Assembly (NCBI RefSeq): GCF_963082655.1
Contig: NC_081553.1
Coordinates: forward strand, 37,477,474 to 37,541,473
Origin: Stomoxys calcitrans
Lineage: Eukaryota; Arthropoda; Insecta; Diptera; Muscidae
Length of the DNA: 64,000 bases
Reading direction: 5' to 3'
The position numbers were made by a program, and so were the translations under genes. Below, one piece after another: positions 54,178 through 64,000 of this stretch (positions are counted from its first letter, which is position 1; each line of letters begins with the position of its first letter). The notes beneath the pieces were generated by a model. It worked only from the letters and a program-made list of their open reading frames with translations, was not told the DNA's origin and did no database searches.

Positions 54178-54625
54178 GAGCTTTGTTTTTGAGCGTTGCA
54201 TTGAAAAATGCAACTCTGCAAACAAATCCCACAAAAGTTAAAAAAATTTTAAATTGAACGCCTAAAAACTCTACTTCACGTATGGCCGGGCGTACCAGCC
54301 ACCGGTTTTGGCGAGTTCGGACTCAGTGCGTGGTTGCCGGTCCGCTAAGGCGCTCTAGCCTGTCATTGACTGGAAGAGAACGAAGGAGTTAAAGCTAAAA
54401 CAGAATGAGCGCGAAGAGCTTTGCTTTTGAGCGTAGCGTATAAAAATGTAACTCTGCAAACAAATCCCAGAAAAGCAACGCGCAAAAATTAAAAATTAGT
54501 ATGGCAACACAGAATGACGCTGGATTTCCGTCGTCAAAGTTGAAAAATCTCTAACTTTTGCGCGTTGCTTTTGCGGGATTTGTTTACAGCGGTGCATTTT
54601 CAAACGCAACGTTCAAAAAGGAGCC
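54178..54625. mobile_element. TIR element with internal duplication
   Basis: The left arm (TTTTTGAGCGTTGCATTGAA, then GCAAACAAATCCCACAAAAG) and the right arm (inverted TTTTTGAACGTTGCGTTTGA, then GTAAACAAATCCCGCAAAAG) are imperfect inverted repeats. A tandem duplication of about 238 bp (54104 and 54342 starts) includes LINE flank plus the left arm. No transposase is seen; superfamily unknown. Confidence 0.6.
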
Positions 54626-54883
54626 CTCTTGATGAGGATGAGGAGGAGACTATCGAGCATTTGCTCTTTCCATACTAGGATCTGCAGGGACGCAGGCTCC
54701 GTTTTCTTGGGAGGTGGTTCTTCTGCGATCTGGGTGATCTTCCGAACGTACGTCTGTAAGGTCTTGCATGAGGGATATGCGTTATACCATCCGCTCTGGC
54801 TCTCTCTTCTTGCTGTTTCTTTTATTCGAGTTTAACCCTGGACATGGTCCGAGGTCTCACATCTTCATTCTCTTCTATTACTT

Positions 54884-55043
54884 TCAAGGGAGAGAAGTTT
54901 TAGATGGCATAGTACCTCACAAATGCTGCCAGTATTAGGAGGGGTAAGCCATCGCTGAAAATTTTTTTTGATTGTCTCGCCAGGATTGGAACCCAGGCGT
55001 TCAGCGTCATAGGCGGACATGCTACCTCTGCGCTACGGTGGCT
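54884..55043 (-). mobile_element. SINE 5' half
   Basis: Minus-strand head (CACCGTAGCGCAGAGGTAGC) with the B-box CGCCTGGGTTCCAATCCTGG and the body to GAGAAGTTTTAGATGG. The 3' half is missing. It faces away from the full SINE at 55107. Confidence 0.78.
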
Positions 55044-55106
55044 TCAAAGCAACTACCGGATACCAATTGAGAGACATTTGTGTTTCCCAAGATTAAATAT
55101 TCTTAG

Positions 55107-55426
55107 ACATTGGAGGCCACCGTAGCGCAGAAGTTAGTATGTCTGCCTATGACGGTGAACGGTTGGGTTCGAATCCTAGCGGGAACATCAGAAAAAAAAT
55201 GTCAGCTCTGGTTTTCCCCTCTTAATGCTGGCAACATTTGTGAGGTACTATGCCGTGTAAAAACTTCTCTCCAAAGAGGTGTCGCACTACGGCACGCCGT
55301 TCGGACTCGGCTATAAAAAGGAGGCCCCCTATCATTGAGCATAAACTTGAATCGAACTGCACTAATGTGAGAAGTTTGCCCCTGATCCTTATTGGAATAT
55401 TGCCCATGTATATTTGCATTTGCATA
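55107..55426 (+). mobile_element. full-length tRNA-derived SINE
   Basis: About 320 bp. The head GGCCACCGTAGCGCAGAAGT has the A-box, and GGTTGGGTTCGAATCCTAG has the B-box for RNA polymerase III. The body runs through CATCAGAAAAAAAATGTCAG, CAAAGAGGTGTCGCACTACG and GGCTATAAAAAGGAGGCCCC, with the tail at TTGCATTTGCATAC. It encodes no protein and depends on a LINE for movement. It is the best reference copy in the window. Confidence 0.88.
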
Positions 55427-56935
55427 CATAAAACCAACACATTGAAGAAATATTAAAATTTTACAAAAACCTTTAAAAAATGTACCATTTTTTTTTTACA
55501 AATTTTTAAAACTTAGTTCAACATTGTGAACTGATACATTTGGAGCTTGATTCGAAAGCACGAATTTAAAATTATAGAATTTCTTCAACAAATTTATCCA
55601 TTTAACGCCCAACAATTATAGCTAATGGGCCGTTTCATCAGGTCTTTCGCTCCATGACAATATGACCGTAATTTCGCCCATTACTTCACACTTGAAAACT
55701 GTAACCCTTAAAGGCTACATGGGAAGATAGTAATATTGGAAGGTTGATTGTTGTGAGGATCTATAATTTCTATACAATTTTCCTCTCCATTTGAGACTTT
55801 TGTTTAGCTTAGAGAAATGATGCTTCTTGGGTTTTTTTTTTCTTTCAACTCCATGCTTGCCATCTCTCTCCGTTGCATTTTTAATGGATTTGGGCCATGT
55901 TGGGAGGTTATGCGCTTTATGGTACCGCAACACTCCATAACATGGCACTCGGCATGGTGCAATGTTGGTATGCCCAAAAATGAAATCAAAGCAAGCCAAT
56001 AACTGCCAAACATTGAAATCATCCAAACCTTGGAACATAGCTAGCGACGAGAGACAGGCACACTCTGGGATACACTCTTGGGGGTTTTTGTGCGGTGTCG
56101 AAGTTTGTCTTGGAAATTTTCCGCTTTTCTTGGCTTAGTTTGAAATTTCAAACAAAGGCGATTTTTTTGTTTGCAGCAACTTACCTCCCTCTATGATAAA
56201 ATGATGCTTATGGCAGGCTGGTAGGCTGGCTGGCATTTCATGTAAGCCACCAACAGACCCCAAAATATTGGAAGTATATCATCCGAAGAGAAGAAACCCC
56301 ACAAAATCAGTGGGTTTCTTTGTTTTCCAATTCAAACACCAACTTCAGTGTGTCTCTTTCCATAGTTTAGAAATTTTTGGCACAAAAAAAAATGGCCAAA
56401 GTTAACCTAAGGTGATTTTTTTCTCCTAGATACACCACCAACACTACCAAGGCAAAGGCAAAAAAAATACAAAAAAAATCCCAACAACGGTGTTTCTTTC
56501 TTTAGAGATTTGAGTTGAAATTTCCTTGTGGCTGCATTTAGGGACCTCTGGATGCATTCATTGTCGTTCTTAGGATGATCATCGTGTTCATCATTCTCTT
56601 GATCATCATAACCATCATGCGGTTGTAAGTATGCATGGCACGTATGTTACACTCTTAAGAGTGTTGAATCGTGTTCACAACGTGATTACTGCCTCATGTT
56701 GTGTGCCACATTCATAAGGCAATTGTAGCCAAAAAAAAAAGAACTAAAAACGATCGCTCTATGTTTGCTTTGGGCTCCATTATGCAATTGTATGAGTGAG
56801 TGTGTTTGTTGCTGCCTCAAAATTTTTGAGTTGGTGGAACCACATTTGAAACGATCTGTTAAAATGCCAAGGCCTGTCAGGGGAAGGGCCTGAATCTTAG
56901 CCTACTCTATTGGTATATTCAAAAGGCAAGGTAGA
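55427..56935. other. non-repetitive stretch, no gene seen
   Basis: Frames of 61-107 codons at 55715-56038 overlap on both strands and show no domain. ATCATCATnATC-type repeats lie near 56577-56615. May be host DNA. Confidence 0.4.
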
Positions 56936-57010
56936 AGGCAACCATGGCGTTGAGGTTAACATGTCCGCCTTTAACTCTTAATGCCTGGGTTCAAATCTCA
57001 ACGATAATAC
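56936..57010 (+). mobile_element. SINE head fragment
   Basis: A-box-like GGCGTTGAGGTTAACATGTC and B-box-like GCCTGGGTTCAAATCTC. It ends exactly at the terminus of a DINE-1-like element. Confidence 0.6.
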
Positions 57011-59745
57011 CGGAAACAAGTAAAAGGGTTCTAAGTACGGCCGCGCCGAATCTTGGATACCCACCACCATGGATTGTGCTAAAAATATACCCTTGTTAAC
57101 TCAGTTTGTATTTTACAACAACCAAATCGGGAATTGATTGAGGCTACTATGGTCTCAAGAAGTCATATCATATCGGGGTATCGGTTTTCAAGAGGCCTAT
57201 ATCTATTTGGGAACCTACAAGGTAGGATTTGTTGTGACTATCGACGGACACAAGCGTACTTCACGTATCAAATCGACCAAAAAACTAAGACTAGGGGTCG
57301 AATTCAGAGATCGGTTTATTGGAGGTCTATATCTATTTATGAACCTATCTGAATGGGATTTGGTGGGAGTGTTGGAGGTCATGTTAAAAATGTCAACCTA
57401 ACCGGAGAAAAACTAAGGCTTTTAGGAGTTCATATGGCTGAAGCTTTGGGGTTTTTACGACCGATTCGGAACATACTTGGCAAAGATGCTGGAAGTCATA
57501 ACAGAAGTCCTTGTGCCAAATTTCAACCAAATCGGATGAAAATTGAGGTTTCTAGGGGCTAAAGAAATCAAAACCGGATATAGGCTTATATGGAGGCTAT
57601 ATCAGTTTGTAGACCGATTCGGAACATATCTGACACAGATGTTGGAAGTCATAACAGAAGTCTTTGTACCAAATTTCAGACAAATCAGGTAAAAATTAAG
57701 GTTTCTAGGAGCTCAAGAAATCAAATCCGGGTATCGGTTTATATGGGGGCTATATCAGTTTGTAGACCGATTCGAAGCATACTTGGCACAGATGTTTGAA
57801 ACCGAAACAGAAGTCTTTGTGCCAAATTTCAGTCAAATCGAAGGAAAAATGAGGCTTGTAGGAGCTCTAGAAGTCAAAACCGGAAGTCGGTTTATATGGG
57901 GGCTATATCAGTTTGTAGACCGATTCAAAGCATACTTGGCACAGATGTTGGAAGTCATAACAAGAGTCCTTGTACCAAATTTCTGACAAATCAGGTAAAA
58001 ACTTTAAGGTTTCTAGGAGCTCAAGAAATCAAATACAGGTATCGGTTTATATGGAGGCTATATCAGTTTGTAGACCGATTCGGAACATACCTGACACAGA
58101 TGTTGGAAGTCATAACAGAAGTCTTTGTACCAAATTTCAGACAAATCAGGTAAAAATTAAGGTTTCTAGGAGCTCAAGAAATCAAATCCGGGTATCGGTT
58201 TATATGGGGGCTATATCAGTTTGAAGACCGACTCGGAGCATACTTGGCACAGATGTTTGAAACCGAAACAGTAGTCTTTGTGCCAAATTTCCGACAAATC
58301 GAATGAAAATTGAGGTTTGTAGGAGCTCAAAAAATCAAAACCGGAAGTCGGTTTATATGGGGGCTATATCAGTTTGTAGACCGATTCAAAGCATACTTGG
58401 CACAGATGTTGGAAGTCATAACAAGAGTCCTTGTACCAAATTTCTAACAAATCAGGTAAAAACTTTAAGGTTTCTAGGAGCTCAAGAAATCAAATACAGG
58501 TATCGGTTTATATGGGGGCTATATCAGTTTGTAGACCGATTCGAAGCATACTTGGCACAGATGTTTCAAACCGAAACAGATGTCTGTGCCAAATTTCAGT
58601 CAAATCGAAGGAAAAATGAGGCTTGTAGGAGCTCTAGAAGTCAAAACCGGAAGTCGGTTTATATGGGGGCTATATCAGTTTGTAGACTGATTCGGAGCAT
58701 ACCTGAAACAGATGTTGGAAGTCATAACAGAAGTCCTTGTACCAAATTTCAGACAAATCAGGTAAAAATTAAGGTTTCTAGGAGCTCAAGAAATCAAATC
58801 CGGGTATCGGTTTATATGGGGGCTATATCAGTTTGTAGACCGACTCGGAGCATACTTGGCACAGATGTTTCAAACCGAAACAGATGTCTGTGCCAAATTT
58901 CAGTCAAATCGAAGGAAAAATGAGGCTTGTAGGAGCTCTAGAAGTCAAAACCGGAAGTCGGTTTATATGGGGGCTATATCAGTTTGTAGACTGATTCGGA
59001 GCATACCTGAAACAGATGTTGGAAGTCATAACAGAAGTCCTTGTACCAAATTTCAGACAAATCAGGTAAAAATTAAGGTTTCTAGGAGCTCAAGAAATCA
59101 AATCCGGGTATCGGTTTATATGGGGGCTATATCAGTTTGTAGACCGACTCGGAGCATACTTGGCACAGATGTTTGAAACCGAAACAGTAGTCTTTGTGCC
59201 AAATTTCCGACAAATCGAATGAAAATTGAGGTTTGTAGGAGCTCAAGAAATCAAATCCAGGTATCGGTTTATATGAAGGCTATATCAGTTTGTAGACCAA
59301 TTCGGAGCATACCTGACACAGATGTTGGAAGTCATAACAGAAGTCCTTGTACCAAATTTCAGACAAATCAGGTAAACATTTAAGGTTTCTAGGAGCTCAA
59401 GAAATGAAATCCGGGTATCGGTTTTATGGGGGCCAAATCAGTTTGTAGACCGATTCGGAGCATACTTTGCACAGATGTTTGAAGTCAAAACAGAAGTCTT
59501 TGTGCCAAATTTCAGTCAAATCGAATAAAAATTGAGGCTTGTAGGGGCTCAAGAAGTTAAAATCGGGATTCGGTTGATATGGGATCTATACTAGTTTGTA
59601 GACCGATTCGAAGCTACTTGGCACAGATATTGGAGGTCGTAACAGAAGTCCTTTTCCGAAATTTCAATCAAATCGGATGAAAGTTGAGGCTTGTAGGGGC
59701 TCAAGAAATTAAAACCGGGGAACGGTTTATATGTGTGCTATATTA

Positions 59746-59981
59746 TTGGGTTGCCCAAAAAGTAATTGCGGATTTTTTAAAAGAAAGTAAATGCATTTTT
59801 AATAAAACTTAGAATGAACTTTAATCAAATATACTTTTTTACACTTTTTTTCTAAAGCAAGCTAAAAGTAACAGCTGATAACTGACAGAAGAAAGAATGC
59901 AATCATTGAGTCACAAGCTGTGAAAAAATTTGTCGACGCCGACTATATGAAAAATCCGCAATTACTTTTTGGGCAACCCAA
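59746..59981 (-). mobile_element. mariner-like MITE, copy 6
   Basis: A 236-bp copy, inverted relative to copy 1, flanked by TA (59744-59745, 59982-59983). Both inverted ends are intact. Nested in a subfamily C unit. Confidence 0.9.
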
Positions 59982-60040
59982 TAGTTTTAAAACCGATTCG
60001 GAACATATTTGGCGTAAATATTAGAAGCCGGAACAGAAGC

Positions 60041-60331
60041 AATGCACATTTTCCTATGAACATTCCCTTAAAGAACTGGAACTAATTTCTCACAAATCAA
60101 TGAATGCTGGCCGATTTAATTTTAAGTTCAATGATAAGGGGCCTCCTTTTTACATCCGAGTCCGAACGGCGTGCCGCAGAGCGACACCTCTTTAGGAAGA
60201 AGTTTTTACATGGCAAATTACCTCACACATGTCGCCAGCATTAGGAGGGGAAAAGCACCACTGAAAATTTTCTAAAATCCCTGCCAGGATTCGAACCCAG
60301 GTGTTCTGCGTCATAGGCGTAACGCTGTTCC
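60041..60331 (-). mobile_element. SINE with 14-bp target duplication
   Basis: GCCGGAACAGAAGC occurs at 60027-60040 and 60332-60345 and brackets a SINE on the minus strand. The B-box region (ACCTGGGTTCGAATCCTGGC) and body are good; the A-box end is altered. The duplicated site is part of a 153-bp unit. Confidence 0.88.
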
Positions 60332-60640
60332 GCCGGAACAGAAGCCTTTATGCCAAATTTCAACCAAATCGGACGAAAATTCGGACTTCTATGGGCTCAA
60401 GAAGTCAAAATCGGCGATCGGTTTATATGGTTGCTTTATTAGTTTAAAAACCGATTCCCAACATACTTCCCACAAATGATGGAATGCATAACAGAAGCCT
60501 CTTTTTCAAATTTCAGCTAAATCGGATGGAGGCTTCTAGGGCTCAAGAAATCAAAACCGGGGATTGGCTTATATAGGAGCCATATCCAAATCTGAACCGA
60601 TATGAACCATTTGCAATTACCCAACCTTACCCCCCAACTA

Positions 60641-61824
60641 GTGCTGGAGACATTTCTTAAGTATCCACTCATCTGCTTACGGTGCCTGATTCAAATTGTT
60701 TATCAACGGAGTGGCCCTTTCACCTCCTCATACCCTCATAGCCAGCTAACCCAACCAGTGACATGTATTGGGGTGTTACTTTATGCCACTCATTTGCTAC
60801 CGTGCCCGAATCCTAGTGTACGTCAACGGAGTGCACTCCCGCCATCTAGTGCCGGGGTGTTACTTTATGCCACTCATTTGCTACCGTGCCCGAATCCTAG
60901 TGTACGTCATAATGCTGTGTATAATGATGTACCTTATTGCCACTCATTTGCTATAGCGTCCGAATCAAGGTTTATGTTAGCTGAGAGCCCTCTCATGTCG
61001 AATGTACCCGAACGGTGTATTAAATGTGCCTCCTAATCACTAATCCGCGTATAGAATGTCCCTGCTTGTCACTCATTTGATACAGCGCCCGAATCCCTTT
61101 CATCAATGTAGTGCTCTTTCGCCTCCTCATGCCAACATCGGTAGTAAAAACACACGATGTCGTGTATTGGGATGTAATTTCTCATCACTCATTTAGTACT
61201 GCGCACGACCCCAATTCAAGTCAAGGGAGTGCCCTCTCGCCTCCTGGTGCCGTTATGGCAAGTGAATCCGAACACTGCAGACTTTTAGAGTATGCCTCAT
61301 AACCACCAACCCTCGTATCGTATATTTTGGTTCTCTCCTTGGTACTCTTTTGCTACAGGGACCGAATCCCACTCTTTGTCAACGGAGTTCCCTCTGGCCG
61401 TTTTGTGCTGTCTTAATGAGTGCATCAGAAACGTGTGTTTTCTTGCCTTTAATTTGTTACGAATCCCCGTTTATGTAAACGGAGAATCCCCGTTTATGTA
61501 ACGGAGTACTTTCTCATCTTCTAGAGCAGGCATCGCCTATGAACCCGTTCGGGTATAAGGGTGTGCCTAATATGCCACCAATCCGCGCATCGTGCCTTAT
61601 GTTAGGGTTTGCTCTTTGCCAGTCCACTGCTACCACCCCCTGCACCTCATTGTTCTCGAACGAAGTGCCCCCTCGCCTACTGCCGTGATCTCCAGTGAAC
61701 AGTGCTGTGTATTATGGTGTGCCTTCTTGTCTCTCATTAGCTACTGCGCCCAAAGCCCAGTGTATGCCAACGAAGTACCCACTTGTCTGCTTGTGCCGTC
61801 ATCGCAAGTGAATCCGTACAGTGC
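60641..61824. repeat. degenerate CCACTCATTTGCTAC tandem repeat
   Basis: Recurring phrases: GCCACTCATTTGCTACCGTG, CCCGAATCCTAGTGTACGTC, AACGGAGTGCCCTCTCGCC and ACTAATCCGCGTATCGTG. Spacing is irregular, roughly 80-160 bp. Not coding. It resumes after the SINE and the microsatellite. Confidence 0.7.
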
Positions 61825-61834
61825 CTTCATGCCA

Positions 61835-62127
61835 GAGGCCACCGTAGCGCAGAGGTTTGTTTTGTCTGTCTTTGACGCTCAAAGCCTGGGTTCGAATCCT
61901 GGGTAGAACATCAGAGTTAGGAATTTTCAGCGGTGGTTTTCCCCTCTTTATGCGACTTTTTTGAGGTACTAAACCATTTGGTATGCCAGCTTTGTAAAAA
62001 CTTCTCAACAAAGAGGTGTCGCACTGCGGCACGCCTTGAACTTAGACTTGAATCGGACAGCCCCAATAATATGCGAGAAGTTTGCCCTTGTGTCTTAGTG
62101 AAATGTTCATTGGCAATTTTACATTTG
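61835..62127 (+). mobile_element. SINE with 10-bp target duplication
   Basis: CTTCATGCCA at 61825-61834 and 62128-62137 flanks a SINE: GAGGCCACCGTAGCGCAGAG, B-box GCCTGGGTTCGAATCCTGG, body AAAGAGGTGTCGCACTGCGG. A short internal insertion changes the middle (CCATTTGGTATGCCAGC). Confidence 0.87.
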
Positions 62128-62137
62128 CTTCATGCCA

Positions 62138-62514
62138 CTCATTTGCTACGGCCCCCGACACCTGAGTTATATAAATTAAGTGTGCTATCGCCTCCTCGTG
62201 TCGTTATCGCCAACGAACCCAAACGATAGATTGTGCTTTTTGGCCACCAATCCGAGTATCGTGCCGTATATATGGGAGCTTTCATGCCACTCATCTGTTT
62301 ATGGCGCCTGAAACTTATTTTGAACAACGCAGTGCCCTGACCGCTAATGAACCGGAACAGTCCCTTCCTGCCACCCTTTTACTACCGCACTTTAAACCCG
62401 GATTTTGTAGACTGATTGCCCTCTCGGCTTCTCGTGCCGTCATCGCCAACGAACCCAAACGGTACCGTGTATTAGCGTGTGCCTTCATGCCAACAATCTG
62501 TATCGTTTATTAGA
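62138..62514. repeat. degenerate tandem repeat, second part
   Basis: Same phrases as 60641-61824 (CTCATTTGCTACGGCCCCCG, TCGTGTCGTTATCGCCAACG). Confidence 0.65.
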
Positions 62515-63607
62515 GTCGATAAGAGTAGAGTAGCTTAGTGTAGAGTAGTGAAGAGTAGAGTAGAGAAGGGTTGTGTTGAGTAGAACAAAGAACATTAGAG
62601 TAGAATGAAGTGGAGTAGAGTACAGTAGAATAGAGTAGAGTTGTGTAGAGAAAATAAGAGTAGAGTAGAATGGAGAAGAGTTTAGTAGAGTTGAGTAGTG
62701 TAGACTAGTGTAGAGTAGAGTGAAGTAGAGTAGAGTGAAGTAGAGTAGAGTACAGTAGAGTAGGGTAGGGTAGAGTGGTGTGGAGTAAAGTAGAGTGGAG
62801 TTAAATAGAGGAGAGCTGAGTGAGTAGAGTAGCGTTGAGAAAGGTAGAGTACAATAGAATAGAATAGAGAAGATTAATGAAGATTGGAGTAGAGTACAGT
62901 AGAGGAGAGTGGAGAAGAGTTGAGTGGTGCTGAGTAGTGTTGTAGTGTAGTAGTGTATAGTGTGGAGTAGAGTAAAATAGAGTAGAGTAGAGTAAAGAAG
63001 AGTAGAGTAGATTAAAGTAGATTAGAGTAGGGTAGAATAGAGAAGGGAACAGTGGAGTAGAATGGAGTGGAGTAGAGTACAGTAGAATAGAGTAGAGTTG
63101 AGTACTGTTGAGTAGAAAATAATAGTGTCGAAAAGTGTAGAATAGAGTAGAGTAGAGTAGAGTAGAGTAGAGTAGAGTAGAGTAGAGTAGAGTAGAGTAG
63201 AATAGAATAGAATGGAGTAGAGTTGAGTAGAGTTGAGTAGAGTAGAGTAGATTGGAGTAGAGTAAAGTAGAGTAGAGTAGAGAAGAGTAAAGTAGAGTAG
63301 AGCAGACTAGAGTAGAGTAGAGTAGAGTAGAGTAGAGTAGAGTAGAGTAGAGTAGAGTAGAGTAGAGTAGAGTAGAGTAGAGTAGAGTAGAGTAGAGTAG
63401 AGTAGAGTAGAGTAGAGTAGAGTAGAGTAGAGTAGAGTAGAGTAGAGTAGAGTAGAGTAGAGTAGAGTAGAGTAGAGTAGAGTAGAGTAGAGTAGAGTAG
63501 AGTAGAGTAGAGTAGAGTAGAGTAGAGTAGAGTAGAGTAGAGTAGAGTAGAGTAGAGTAGAGTAGAGTAGAATAGAGTAGAGTAAAGTAGAGTTAAGTAG
63601 AGTGGAG
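62515..63607. repeat. AGTAG pentanucleotide microsatellite
   Basis: Degenerate at first, then essentially pure AGTAG from about 63309 to 63571 (about 52 units). A 213-codon minus frame (LYSTL repeated) crosses it only because the repeat lacks stops in that frame. Confidence 0.93.
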
Positions 63608-63610
63608 TGA

Positions 63611-63836
63611 AAAAACTTGCAGCGTGGTTATTCCCTCCTAGTACTGGCGACACTTATGAGGTTATATGATATATAAACACTTCTGGCCAAAAAGTTGTCT
63701 CACTGCGGCTCGCCTCGGACTATAGAAAGGACTCGTTCTCGGCTATAAAAAGGAGGTTCCTTTTCATTGAGCTTTAAACTGAATGGGACAGCACTAATTG
63801 ATATTTGAGATATATTCGTTAATGGGCTAATTTGCA
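63611..63836 (+). mobile_element. SINE, 5'-truncated
   Basis: Body and tail of the main SINE: GCAGCGTGGTTATTCCCTCC, CTCACTGCGGCTCGCC, GGCTATAAAAAGGAGGTTCC. The tRNA head is missing; it abuts the AGTAG microsatellite. Confidence 0.75.
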
Positions 63837-64000
63837 TATTACAGTATGCCTCCCTGTGACTCATCTGCTTACCGCACCCGAACCTCATTATTTAGCAACG
63901 GAGTGCTATGCCGCCTTCTGTCGTAGTGGCAATTCGTCCCAACCAATGCCATGAAATAGGCTGTGTCTCCTAGCCACTAATCCGGGTGGCGTGGAGTATA
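63837..64000. repeat. degenerate tandem repeat, third part
   Basis: GTGACTCATCTGCTTACCGC and AGCAACGGAGTGCTATGCCG continue the array of 60.6-62.5 kb to the window edge. Confidence 0.65.

Larger units (their letters stand above)
52150..54840 (+). pseudogene. RNase H-bearing LINE, multiply interrupted
   Basis: The RT part reads MFSPILWNFMINEILLDLGG, DGTKIIAYANDV (catalytic box changed from the expected YADD to YAND) and KTELVLFTRRYKIP (about 52190-52400). After the family G insert it resumes ITLQLSNESKYIGIVLDSKL (about 52818). LKELGVLKEDRCGHTSILDA is at 53158. RNase H begins IFTDGSKMESRTGLGIYSD (about 53355) and, after a SINE, ends with WVPEHEGIPGNEAADKYA (about 53928). The C-terminal cysteine region (DEDEEETIEHLLF) is at 54630. 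Insertions are family G (52405-52787), SINE (53503-53790) and a TIR element (54178-54625). Stops and frameshifts also occur. Likely R1/LOA/I group. Confidence 0.78.
57011..60640 (-). mobile_element. DINE-1-like: DINE-1-like element with long 153-bp array (subfamily C)
   Basis: The left terminus AAACAAGTAAAAGGGTTCTA is followed by a hairpin (CGGCCGCGCCGA). About 19-20 units carry GGTTTATATGGGGGCTATAT, CAGTTTGTAGACCGATTCGG and GGAGCTCAAGAAATCAAATC. Two unit types alternate, giving a dimer of about 304-306 bp. A MITE (59746-59981) and a SINE (60041-60331) interrupt it. The array ends near the subterminal motif at about 60600; the TATACCC head is missing. Confidence 0.85.

Noticed and set aside
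7062..60640. CRISPR-like regularly spaced repeats
   Set aside because: Units are continuous 153-bp tandem repeats without unique spacers, in a eukaryotic transposon context.
63012..63653. 213-codon minus-strand frame of repeated LYSTL
   Set aside because: Pure consequence of the AGTAG microsatellite.

Overview
This window looks like non-coding, transposon-packed DNA from a higher fly. I infer a calyptrate or muscid-type dipteran because it holds many DINE-1/Helentron-like elements with a (GTCY)n stretch, mariner elements, Jockey-like and RNase H-bearing LINEs, and a tRNA-derived SINE. I found no host protein gene, rRNA, functional tRNA or CRISPR array that I could support. Base composition is AT-rich, and most open frames in satellite DNA are artefacts of repeat units whose length is a multiple of three. 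The species cannot be fixed from the sequence alone.

Layout. 1-3.5 kb: two broken LINEs facing opposite ways. 3.5-8.4 kb: DINE-1-like elements with 153-bp tandem repeats and a nested mariner-like MITE. 9.0-13.75 kb: one apparently intact Jockey-like LINE on the minus strand, with both ORFs open, a poly(A) tail and an 8-bp target duplication. This is the only convincing intact protein-coding unit. 15.2-20.6 kb: a DINE-1-like element that grades into about 4.8 kb of GACGGAC/GACGAAGGACA satellite, apparently grown from the element's own (GTCY)n tract. 22.2-26.7 kb: a second tandem family (about 127-bp unit), a LINE tail, another DINE-1 copy and two MITEs. 27.6-32.7 kb: more 153-bp arrays, a fold-back mariner with two identical 195-bp arms, SINE and minisatellite. 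34-36 kb: MITE, a short retroposon (family G) and the 127-bp family. 36-39.1 kb: a 15-bp CTACTTACCAAYC minisatellite containing two SINEs. 40.5-44.2 kb: MITE, a DINE-1 end, and a LINE whose central 1.26 kb is inverted in place. 44.9-46.8 kb: a dead mariner split by a DINE-1 element. 47.3-51.7 kb: more DINE-1 arrays. 52-55.4 kb: an RNase H LINE broken by family G, a SINE and a TIR element. 57.0-60.6 kb: a 153-bp array with recent homogenisation. 60.6-64 kb: a degenerate tandem repeat interrupted by SINEs and an AGTAG microsatellite.

How the parts work together. The Jockey-like LINE has the ORF1 RNA-binding protein and ORF2 endonuclease/reverse transcriptase expected for self-mobilisation. The SINE, MITE and DINE-1 copies are non-autonomous and depend on enzymes encoded elsewhere. 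Nested insertions give a relative history: GTACC-type repeats and old LINEs first, then DINE-1 arrays, then MITEs and SINEs on top. The strongest unusual signals are the fold-back mariner, the satellite grown from a DINE-1 microsatellite, the constant 153-bp period across diverged subfamilies, the inverted LINE segment, and the family G retroposon that splits a LINE frame between a short target duplication.
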